This document shows, piece by piece, positions 1 to 7,119 of a DNA stretch of 33,749 nt. The stretch's first letter is position 1. The number at the start of each line of letters is the position of its first letter. The stretch lies in contig JBKHBT010000035.1 of assembly GCA_046542255.1 (NCBI GenBank), positions 1 through 33,749 on the forward strand, given 5' to 3'. The notes below the pieces were generated by a model. It was not told the DNA's origin. It ran no database searches and saw only the letters and a program-made list of their open reading frames with translations. The translations under genes were made by a program, and so were the position numbers. The stretch comes from JBKHBT01 sp046542255. GTDB taxonomy: Bacteria > UBP14 > UBA6098 > JBKHBT01.

Positions 1-38
1 TGTTTACTTTACATAGGTTTAACACTGAATCTGGTTAA

Positions 39-1133
39 TTACATAACATCATTAACCAGGCTCTTCAGGTGATCTCTGTGCTGATTGCGTATCTTGCGTA
101 GTTTTATGATGCTACGCAACATAGCGATACTTATAAATATCAAGAAAATAATTATCCATCTTAGGTCTATTGATTTATTGATTTTAATTTCCGAGTCGAT
201 TTTTATATCATCACTGGTGGTACCAGCGGCAGTTCTCCACGAACTATCTGCGATATGGATTTCTTTTCCCTGAGATTTGGCCCATGAATAGATATTTTGA
301 TGATAAGCTATGAGATCATTATTGGATGCGAAAGCAAGATATGTACCATCGAGCCTGTCATAGCCGAATTTCGTGAAGACAGTCACCTTGAGAGGATCGC
401 AAAAGTGCCAGATGCTATCCTGATAAAATTCACACCATCCGCGCCTGCTTCCGGGATATTTTGTATCTTTCGATGGGAAAAGAAAAAAGCTGATATTAAG
501 CCGCCGGCCGGTCATTTGCCTTGCTGGGATATTTTTGCTCCTTGCGATAGCGACTGCGAGATTAGATGCGGATATACTGCTGGCATGGCCGGTCTCGATG
601 CTTTGTAACGCGGAAAAAGTCGTATCGCTATATTTGGTAATATGCCGCTGAACAAAATGGAATATATCAATAAATTCAAAATCTCCTGGTTCTGATTCGA
701 TTTCATCTGCTTTTACTTTTATGGGCTGTCTATTTGATTCGATATTGGGTTTTGCTTTCGTATCTTCGAATTTTACTTCGTCCTGCCATTTAATTTTGCC
801 CTGCCTGAGGATTGCTTTGTATTTTACTCTGGCACGATAGCGCCTTTCATCACGGGAATGTGCCGAAAGATAGCATAATTGGCAATCGCCTCTATCTGAT
901 AATCTATATTCACCATCCCATTCGATTTCTGGCTCGCTAATGGTTTGATAGGGATTTTCTGAAGGTAAAATAAGGCCGATACGAAGCTTTTCGCCGATTG
1001 GTATTTTCTCGATAGTATAGGTTTCTGTGATTGTATAATACACGGAGACAGGTACTAAATAATACACCATAAAAGCAATAAGAATATAAAGCAAGCTAAG
1101 AAGAAATATGCCGAAGTACCTTTTCATGAGCAT
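39..1133 (-). CDS. Membrane-anchored transglutaminase-fold protein, probably catalytically inactive
   Basis: This is a 364-residue protein with one N-terminal membrane segment (about residues 8-33) and one C-terminal segment (about 325-345), so the middle probably lies outside the cytoplasm. Residues 155-250 follow the transglutaminase-like/papain-fold pattern: a helix ending in NIPARQMTGR, then a GWCEFY strand and a CDPL strand. By-eye alignment puts Ser186 where the catalytic Cys is expected (16 residues before IPAR) and Arg231 where the His of the usual HAWVE motif stands; only the Asp (246) remains. A CxxC pair sits at residues 84-87. Family membership is fairly secure; loss of activity is inferred. 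The start has no clear Shine-Dalgarno, and Met3 is an alternative. It diverges from the HDOD gene and may be a structural or binding relative of the enzymes. Confidence 0.7.
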   Translation of the reverse strand: MLMKRYFGIFLLSLLYILIAFMVYYLVPVSVYYTITETYTIEKIPIGEKLRIGLILPSENPYQTISEPEIEWDGEYRLSDRGDCQLCYLSAHSRDERRYRARVKYKAILRQGKIKWQDEVKFEDTKAKPNIESNRQPIKVKADEIESEPGDFEFIDIFHFVQRHITKYSDTTFSALQSIETGHASSISASNLAVAIARSKNIPARQMTGRRLNISFFLFPSKDTKYPGSRRGWCEFYQDSIWHFCDPLKVTVFTKFGYDRLDGTYLAFASNNDLIAYHQNIYSWAKSQGKEIHIADSSWRTAAGTTSDDIKIDSEIKINKSIDLRWIIIFLIFISIAMLRSIIKLRKIRNQHRDHLKSLVNDVM

Positions 1134-1283
1134 AAGATATAGTGCAATTCAAAAAAAGTAAAATCAAATCAAAATTCTTTCTGAAGGTTTTAGATTTTTT
1201 TGTCGATAGTATTTATGGGAAAACTTATTTAATAAATGAGATTAAATTGAAAATGGAACTTTTTGTCAATAGCGTGTTTAGTT

Positions 1284-1289
1284 GAGAGG
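1284..1289 (+). promoter_or_regulatory. Ribosome binding site that selects TTG start at 1296
   Basis: GAGAGG lies 6 nt before the TTG at 1296. An earlier in-frame TTG at 1263 has only a weak GGA at about 10 nt, so 1296 is preferred. No in-frame ATG occurs near the start of the receiver domain. Confidence 0.6.
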
Positions 1290-1295
1290 TCAGTT

Positions 1296-2522
1296 TTGAA
1301 TTATCTAGAGAGCAATGACACTTCAAATACAAAAATTCTCTTTGTCGAAAAAAACAAAGCGCTTCGAAAGCTGATCGAAAGAGAATTATTTGCTACCGAA
1401 ACAGAGCTTTATTCTGTTTCGAGTCCGGAAGAAGCCTTTAGTTTAATCGGTGATCATAAGTTCGATATAGCCATTTCGGATACCGATTTCGATAGGATGA
1501 ATGGGTATATTTTCCTATCGAGATTGTCAAAAGAATTACCCGAATGCGAAAGAGTGCTTTTGCGCAATTATCAAAATGGCAATCGAGTGGATAAAGCCAT
1601 AACTCAAGGCCTCGCTTCGACATCGCTCGAAAAACCATGGCGAAAAAAAGCCTTATTAGATCTGATCCGGCATATTGTCAGCATGAAAGAGAAACTCAAT
1701 AAAGATGTTCTCAAAGAAAAGATCAATAAAATCGAAAAACTACCAACGCTGCCAGAAGTATATAATAATCTCATGAAAGCCATAGGCTCAGGACAATCTT
1801 TCAAATATATTGCAGAAATAGTGCAAAGAGATGTAGCAATCTCTACCAAAGTGCTTCAGGTAGCAAATTCTGCTTACTATGGCTTCAAAGCGACATCTTC
1901 ACTGGTTCGAGCGATAATCGTAATCGGCCTTACTACCTTGCGGGATATCGTCCTGACATATTCTATCACAAATCAAATGGATTGGACAGAAAAACAGAAA
2001 GAACTTCTCGAAGACATAGCGCTGCATTCACTTCTCGTATCGCGGTTGATCGCTGATTATTATACCCAAAATTACGGTATAGACCTTCCTCAGGAATATT
2101 CATCGGTCGGAATAACGCACGATATAGGTAAAATCATTATTCTCCAATACTTCGAAGAACATTATGAAAAAATTATCGATGCGATGAATAATAATCCAGA
2201 ACTGGATTTTTATAAAGCCGAGTTAGAAAGCGATTTTGAAGGACAAACTCATGCCGAAATAGGCGCGTATTTCCTGAAAAATTGGAACCTTCCCGATGTA
2301 AACTGCGAAGTAGCTCTCGGACACCACACCGAAGAATGCAAATTAGAAGAATATGTCAAACTCATGGAAGCCGTCCGATTCGCCAATGAATTTGCAAACC
2401 ATATATGGCAAAGAAGAGAATATTCGACTATTAAATACGAGTTATTCGATAATTATGGACTAAACTACGATCAATTGAAAGCTCTGGCAGAGAAAGTTAG
2501 AAGCCAAATAAATGAACACTAA
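1296..2522 (+). CDS. Receiver-HDOD domain regulator
   Basis: This is a cytoplasmic signalling protein of 408 residues from the TTG at 1296 (419 if the TTG at 1263 is used). The first ~120 residues form a response-regulator receiver domain: KILFVEKN begins it, the phospho-acceptor Asp is the first Asp of SDTDFDRMNG, and the conserved Lys is in LEKPW. The usual N-terminal acidic pair is reduced to one Glu. The C-terminal ~270 residues form an HDOD domain, recognisable by KIEKLPTLPEVYNNL, a VQRDVAISTKVLQVANSAYYG segment and HDIGK. HDOD domains resemble HD phosphohydrolases but usually lack full metal sites; they occur in proteins linking phosphorylation to motility, cyclic nucleotide or stress outputs. 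The target is unknown. The coding sequence runs directly into a hairpin at its stop codon. Confidence 0.85.
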   Translation: MNYLESNDTSNTKILFVEKNKALRKLIERELFATETELYSVSSPEEAFSLIGDHKFDIAISDTDFDRMNGYIFLSRLSKELPECERVLLRNYQNGNRVDKAITQGLASTSLEKPWRKKALLDLIRHIVSMKEKLNKDVLKEKINKIEKLPTLPEVYNNLMKAIGSGQSFKYIAEIVQRDVAISTKVLQVANSAYYGFKATSSLVRAIIVIGLTTLRDIVLTYSITNQMDWTEKQKELLEDIALHSLLVSRLIADYYTQNYGIDLPQEYSSVGITHDIGKIIILQYFEEHYEKIIDAMNNNPELDFYKAELESDFEGQTHAEIGAYFLKNWNLPDVNCEVALGHHTEECKLEEYVKLMEAVRFANEFANHIWQRREYSTIKYELFDNYGLNYDQLKALAEKVRSQINEH

Positions 2523-2685
2523 TCAAATCGCGAGGCGATTTGATTTTTAAAGTTTACTTCGCAAACTTTAGCAATAATTATGCTCGGCGATTTGATTTTT
2601 AAAGTTTACTTCGCAAACTTCAGCATCAATCCCCTCTGGTGCCAACGCTCCGCGTGGCACCCAAACATTTCAACGCTCCGCGTTG
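2521..2685 (+). repeat. Modular hairpin repeat element, copy 1
   Basis: Hairpin A has an 11-bp stem (AATCAAATCGC, 2521-2531; loop GAG; GCGATTTGATT, 2535-2545). Hairpin B is AAAGTTTAC (2549-2557), loop TTC, GCAAACTTT, with one A/C mismatch. After the spacer AGCAATAATTAT, the right arm of A and all of B are repeated: 2534-2573 and 2586-2625 match over 40 bp with one difference, at a period of 52. Two more hairpins follow: GGTGCC-A-ACGC with loop TCC (2638-2661), and CAACGC with loop TCC and GCGTTG (2671-2685). The same architecture with different stems recurs at 29123-29291. Confidence 0.85.
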
Positions 2686-3042
2686 ATCATAAACAAAAAA
2701 AAATTACAAACCCTAAATAAAAGCTCTCCTTCTCATTCTATAAATATTTCTGGAAACAGGGCTTCCAAGAAATAGTAAAGCTTAGATTCCAATAAATCAA
2801 AATCGAGGATATTTATCTTTTCGCACAAATGATTTTTTCAGGATGATCTAATGCAAATTCTAATTCATCTTAAATCGTAGCTATACAAGTAACTTACATG
2901 GCGTATTATATGCTGTTTATCATTATTATATGAAATCTAAATAGATATGCTAAATAAAATGGGAAATTCACTCTTGATTAAAATTTAAACCCTATTAAAT
3001 TAGCCTTGTTGACATATATATTTTAGGAATTGGAGGTTTTCA
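2686..3042. other. Gene-free AT-rich spacer upstream of the P5C dehydrogenase gene
   Basis: No open reading frame with a ribosome binding site, no RNA gene and no clear terminator was seen here. The stretch is AT-rich with several A and T runs. It must hold the promoter of the following gene, but I could not pick one: TTGACA at about 3009-3014 is too close to the start codon. GGAGG just before 3043 is the ribosome binding site. Confidence 0.5.
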
Positions 3043-4668
3043 ATGCTTAGCGCCAAAATTAAGGTTCCAAAGCCACAAAATGAACTCGTAAAAACTTATG
3101 CTCCAGGCTCTCCGGAGCGTGATTCAATCATTAACAAACTCGATGAGTTAAAAGATGTCCAGATAGAAATTCCACTTATAATCGGTGGTAAAGAAGTAGT
3201 TACCGGTGATATGGGCGATTGTGTCATGCCTCATGACCATAAACATGTCCTTGCCAGATACCATAAAGCAGGAGAAAAACAAATTCAGATGGCTATCGAT
3301 GCATCATTGGAAGCCCATAAAAAATGGTCGGAGATGCCCTGGGAAGCCAGGCTATCGATTTTCCGTAAGATGGGCGATCTTCTTGCCGGGCCATGGCGCG
3401 ATACAATAAATGCCGCAACAATGCTCAATCAGAGCAAATCCGTCCATCAGGCCGAGATCGACAGCGCATGCGAATTAATCGATTTCTTGCGATTTAATCC
3501 TTATTATGCTATGCAGATTTATGAAGAGCAGCCAGAAAGCAATTCAGATTCATGGAATTATACAGAATATCGTGCGATGGAAGGTTTCATTTTCGCAGTA
3601 ACTCCATTTAATTTCACATCGATAGCGGGGAATCTTCCAACAGCGCCTGCTATGATGGGCAATGTGGTGCTCTGGAAACCTGCATCCAGTTCTGTTTACT
3701 CAGCATATTTCCTAATGAAATTATTCAAAGCTGCCGGCCTTCCCGATGGCGTTATCAACTTTATCCCAGGTTCTGGTTCAAAGGTTGGCCCGAAGGTCAT
3801 GGATGACCCTAATCTTGCTGGAGTTCATTTCACGGGTTCCACTCCGGTTTTCCAGAATATGTGGAAGACTATTGGCAATAATATCGAAAAATACAAGACA
3901 TATCCCAGAATAGTCGGCGAAACCGGCGGAAAAGACTTTCTCTTTGCCCATGAATCGGCAGTTGTCGATCAGGTTGCTACTGCATTAGTCCGTGGCGCTT
4001 TCGAATATCAGGGCCAGAAATGTTCGGCGGCATCGCGAGCATATATCCCAAAAAATATGTGGGATAAGATCAAAGAGAATACATTTGCTCAGCTCGACAC
4101 AATCAAAATCGGCCCACCGACCGATTTCTCCAATTTCTTCAATGCAGTCATCGACAAAGCAGCCTTCGACAAAATAACTGGCTATATCGATGATGCCAAA
4201 AACTCAAATGATGCCGAGATTGTCTATGGCGGAGAGTATGACGACTCGAAGGGGTATTTCATTAATCCAACGATTATTTTGGCCAAGAAGCCGGATTATG
4301 TTACTATGAGGCATGAGCTATTCGGCCCGGTGCTTACTATTTATCTTTACGATGCGGATAAATACGAAGAGACACTCGATATCTGCGATAATACGGCTAT
4401 TTACGGCCTGACAGGCGCCATTTTCGGAATAGACCGCGAGGCAATAAACAAGGCATTTGTGAAATTGCGTCATGCAGCGGGCAATTTCTATATCAATGAC
4501 AAACCGACCGGGGCAGTTGTCAGCCAGCAGCCATTTGGTGGTTCACGAGCATCCGGCACAAACGACAAAGCCGGCTCCAAGAATAATCTTATGCGATGGG
4601 TTTCTGTCCGCTCGGTCAAAGAATCTTTCGTCCCGGCGACAGATTACCGCTATCCATTCCTTGGATAA
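3043..4668 (+). CDS. pruA: L-glutamate gamma-semialdehyde (1-pyrroline-5-carboxylate) dehydrogenase
   Basis: This NAD-dependent aldehyde dehydrogenase oxidises glutamate semialdehyde (from 1-pyrroline-5-carboxylate) to glutamate, the second step of proline breakdown. The 541-residue length and motifs match the stand-alone form related to mitochondrial ALDH4A1 rather than a PutA fusion: TPFNFTSIAGN, VLWKPASSSV, HFTGSTPVF, the general-base Glu293 in VGETGGKDF, the nucleophile Cys327 in GQKCSAASR, and a C-terminal QQPFGGSRASGTNDKAG. A strong GGAGG precedes the ATG and a rho-independent terminator follows, so it is probably transcribed alone. No proline dehydrogenase gene lies next to it in the window. 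It carries the CGAT-rich composition of the host genes. Confidence 0.93.
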   Translation: MLSAKIKVPKPQNELVKTYAPGSPERDSIINKLDELKDVQIEIPLIIGGKEVVTGDMGDCVMPHDHKHVLARYHKAGEKQIQMAIDASLEAHKKWSEMPWEARLSIFRKMGDLLAGPWRDTINAATMLNQSKSVHQAEIDSACELIDFLRFNPYYAMQIYEEQPESNSDSWNYTEYRAMEGFIFAVTPFNFTSIAGNLPTAPAMMGNVVLWKPASSSVYSAYFLMKLFKAAGLPDGVINFIPGSGSKVGPKVMDDPNLAGVHFTGSTPVFQNMWKTIGNNIEKYKTYPRIVGETGGKDFLFAHESAVVDQVATALVRGAFEYQGQKCSAASRAYIPKNMWDKIKENTFAQLDTIKIGPPTDFSNFFNAVIDKAAFDKITGYIDDAKNSNDAEIVYGGEYDDSKGYFINPTIILAKKPDYVTMRHELFGPVLTIYLYDADKYEETLDICDNTAIYGLTGAIFGIDREAINKAFVKLRHAAGNFYINDKPTGAVVSQQPFGGSRASGTNDKAGSKNNLMRWVSVRSVKESFVPATDYRYPFLG

Positions 4669-4698
4669 TTATTTGTAATTAACATAATTAGTTATAAG

Positions 4699-4736
4699 AA
4701 GCAGGCCTTTCTGTTTGGAGGAGGCCTGCTTTTTTA
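4699..4736 (+). terminator. Rho-independent terminator after pruA
   Basis: A perfect 10-bp stem (AAGCAGGCCT at 4699-4708, AGGCCTGCTT at 4722-4731) has a 13-nt loop and runs into a TTTTT tract. It separates the dehydrogenase gene from the following acquired-looking operon. Confidence 0.93.
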
Positions 4737-4763
4737 AAATTGGAAAGTCGACAAATTTTACTT

Positions 4764-4771
4764 GCTAAAAT
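4764..4771 (+). promoter_or_regulatory. Possible extended -10 promoter of the three-gene operon
   Basis: TGC followed by TAAAAT resembles an extended -10 element (5 of 6 to TATAAT). The best upstream hexamer, TTGGAA at 4740-4745, is 20 nt away, so the -35 is poor. It lies about 40 nt before the ATG at 4814, just after the preceding terminator, where a promoter is needed. Confidence 0.35.
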
Positions 4772-4813
4772 CAAATTGAGTTGTTTTATTCAGAAGTAAA
4801 TAAGGGAAATCCT

Positions 4814-5245
4814 ATGGATGTTAAGATTTATTTAGACCAAAACGAAGAAAAAAATTTGGAAGACGATCTTCAAAAAAGCAACACAGAAGAGTTTTTATTA
4901 GATAACCATGATTTGCTTTATGACTCTGACTCTAATCAAGATTTACTCTACACAGAAAGAGTGAACACAAAGTTGAATTTAAGAAGCATAGGTTTCAAAA
5001 TTGACGATTTTTTGAAGAGTGACATTATAACAATTACTGAATTTAGTAAGATATTAAAAAAGCTTGAAGAGTTTGTACCTGCTGATGAAAACCAAGATTC
5101 TCCTTCAATTATATCAGAAGAATTAGAAATATATGCAAAAGTAAAACCTATGGCAGTCTCAAAACTTAGAGAGATAGAAAAAATCGCCAACTTATTTGTT
5201 GAAAAATATGGAGAGAACCGACTAAAGCTTCACCTTGCTGAATAA
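4814..5245 (+). CDS. Small acidic protein, first gene of a PIN/AAA operon
   Basis: I do not recognise this protein. It is 143 residues from the ATG at 4814, chosen because AAGGGA lies 6 nt upstream; a TTG at 4781 would add 11 residues without such a site. The first ~50 residues are very acidic (EEKNLEDD, LYDSDSNQD) and look disordered. The remaining ~90 residues are predicted mostly helical (ITEFSKILKKLEEF, AVSKLREIEKIANLF). There is no signal peptide or membrane segment. Only 2 nt separate it from the PIN-like gene, so the two are almost certainly co-translated. An adaptor, inhibitor or antitoxin-like partner of the nuclease/ATPase pair is plausible from context only. The gene is AT-rich and poor in the CGAT words common in surrounding genes. 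Confidence 0.75.
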   Translation: MDVKIYLDQNEEKNLEDDLQKSNTEEFLLDNHDLLYDSDSNQDLLYTERVNTKLNLRSIGFKIDDFLKSDIITITEFSKILKKLEEFVPADENQDSPSIISEELEIYAKVKPMAVSKLREIEKIANLFVEKYGENRLKLHLAE

Positions 5246-5247
5246 TT

Positions 5248-7119
5248 ATGTACAAAGCAATAAAACAAAAAGAGTTCAATCAGCGTTTTCGTGTTTTTGA
5301 AGGAAAGTGGGATGTCCTTTTTAATGACACATATTTATTCAAAGCAGATAAAAAAAGAGAATTCATTCAGATTGGCACAGTTTCTTTCGAGTCTGAAGGG
5401 GAAAATTTACAGACTCCATTTAGCTTTAGCTTGGAAAACAAACTTCCTAAAAATTTGGAAAAGTTTATAAACTATAATAAAGATGAAAAAAAAGCAGACA
5501 AAAAAGAAAAAAAAGCACTAAAAGTTGTCGAACAAATATTGGATGAATTAGGACAGCTCTTCACAAGAAACCTGATCTTAGAGCCAGATTTTTATGACGA
5601 AAGAAAATTAGAATTACTGCAGTATAAAAATTCACCAACTCTCAAAATAATTTTTAGTGATACCAATGCAGTAAAAAATGGGGTTTTAAATTGGTTTATA
5701 AATTATCTTAACTATGACAATTGTTTTGTAGAGTTATCAATGGCATCACAAATTGAAATTCAAGTTAAAGGAGACCAAAAGGGTTTTAGAAATAGAGCAA
5801 TGAGTCAATGTGCTTTGTATCAAGAGCAAAAAATAAGACAAAAGAAGGTTCCCTTAGAATTTCTATCTTTGCCATATGAAACAATTGCAATGATTAATAA
5901 GAAACCTAATTTTTTTGCAGATCGTCTTATAATGGAAGAGATCTCAAAATTCAAGCAAACAAGAAATATCTTAGATGTTGACTATTTTCTATTAACATCG
6001 GATAAGAATCTTGGGCAATTTGCTAAACTGGAAAAAATAGCAGATAAAATTATACTCACTTATCCCAAAAAGTTAAAATTTGAAGAAGAAATCAAATCCC
6101 TCAGTTTTAATCCTTATTTAAGGACTTGGGATATTTGCTCTTTTAGTGATTTTATTTGGGACATGGTAGTTACTTTTTCAGCGATTCAATTAAGAAATAA
6201 TAAAAGTGGAGAAAAAATTGAGTTAAGGTCGTATTCTCCCACAGAGCACAAGTTCTTTTCAGATAAATTGGAATGGTTATTATACCTTAAGTTAGAGGAG
6301 AAAAGAGCCTCAATTCATATCAATGATTTCAGAGATGATAAATATCGTGGCTGGGGCAAAATTTCCTTCGATAAAATTTTGGATTTAGTTGAATTAATAG
6401 AAACTGAAGATGGTTTATCACTAATGGAATTTTCTAATCGGATAAAACACTCTAAAAAATATATTTTACTTCATCTCAATTTTTTAGAAGGAATCGGTTT
6501 ATTACGCAAAGATATAAACAATTATTTTAAGACTACACTATTTGAAGATTTCCTAAAAGCTTGGGAAGATGGTAATCTTGAGATTATACATGAAATATTC
6601 AAAAACTATATAGTATATCGAGAATTGTTTGAATTAATAGAAGATAAAGGTCACTTGCCAAAAATAATTGATAAAGGTGACAAACTTCCAATAATCAATT
6701 TTAGTCGTAGCTGCTATTCGCATTATTATAGCCTTGGAGTTAGTTTGGGTCAGATTTATCTTGGTGAAGATAATATCTACTATGGTGGCAATAATCCAAC
6801 AAGAAAAAAATTCGATAAAGTCCTTGTTAAACGATATGAAAACAGCGTCACTGTTTCAGCCCCTGATTTTATTGATTTTATCTGCAAAGATCTTGAAATA
6901 GCACCTATAAAAGTTGAGAATTTACTGAATACTCCAAAAACAACTAAAAACTTGTTTATTCAAGCCCATTCTGCAGCAGGTGCTGGTAATAAATTAAAAC
7001 ACAGAGTTTTGTTACCGCGAAAGTCTAATAAAAGATTTAGAGAAATCGCTTTGGATGGTGGTTTATCATATGGTGATGTTTCATCTTTTAAGAGTTTAAC
7101 AATAGAGGTTGAGAAATGA
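5248..7119 (+). CDS. PIN-like nuclease domain protein with winged helix, unknown family
   Basis: This is a cytoplasmic protein of 623 residues. Residues 1-110 are an unrecognised beta-rich/charged domain with a Lys/Glu-rich linker near 78-92. Residues 131-275 follow the PIN nuclease pattern: KIIFSDTNAV (Asp138), a second strand VELSMASQIEI (Glu162 or Glu170), Asp225 heading a helix, and YFLLTSDKNLGQFAK (Asp252). Such acidic quartets bind metal and cut RNA or DNA. Residues ~376-432 look like a winged helix (SLMEFSNRIKHSKKYILLHL, then GIGLLRKD). The C-terminal 180 residues match nothing I know. It overlaps the downstream ATPase gene by 4 nt (ATGA). The PIN call is by eye and moderately sure; a nucleic-acid-targeting effector controlled by the ATPase is inferred. 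Confidence 0.72.
   Translation: MYKAIKQKEFNQRFRVFEGKWDVLFNDTYLFKADKKREFIQIGTVSFESEGENLQTPFSFSLENKLPKNLEKFINYNKDEKKADKKEKKALKVVEQILDELGQLFTRNLILEPDFYDERKLELLQYKNSPTLKIIFSDTNAVKNGVLNWFINYLNYDNCFVELSMASQIEIQVKGDQKGFRNRAMSQCALYQEQKIRQKKVPLEFLSLPYETIAMINKKPNFFADRLIMEEISKFKQTRNILDVDYFLLTSDKNLGQFAKLEKIADKIILTYPKKLKFEEEIKSLSFNPYLRTWDICSFSDFIWDMVVTFSAIQLRNNKSGEKIELRSYSPTEHKFFSDKLEWLLYLKLEEKRASIHINDFRDDKYRGWGKISFDKILDLVELIETEDGLSLMEFSNRIKHSKKYILLHLNFLEGIGLLRKDINNYFKTTLFEDFLKAWEDGNLEIIHEIFKNYIVYRELFELIEDKGHLPKIIDKGDKLPIINFSRSCYSHYYSLGVSLGQIYLGEDNIYYGGNNPTRKKFDKVLVKRYENSVTVSAPDFIDFICKDLEIAPIKVENLLNTPKTTKNLFIQAHSAAGAGNKLKHRVLLPRKSNKRFREIALDGGLSYGDVSSFKSLTIEVEK

Noticed and set aside
2521..2550. First hairpin as an ordinary rho-independent terminator
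   Set aside because: A short T run does follow it, so termination is possible, but the stem is AT-rich and the same right arm recurs without its left arm; a plain terminator does not explain the array.
2534..2625. Possible CRISPR array from the 52-nt period
   Set aside because: The whole unit, including the spacer-like part, is repeated; there are no unique spacers, only two units, and no cas genes nearby.
3009..3014. TTGACA upstream of pruA as a -35 element
   Set aside because: It is about 28 nt from the start codon, leaving no room for a -10 and transcript start before the ribosome binding site.
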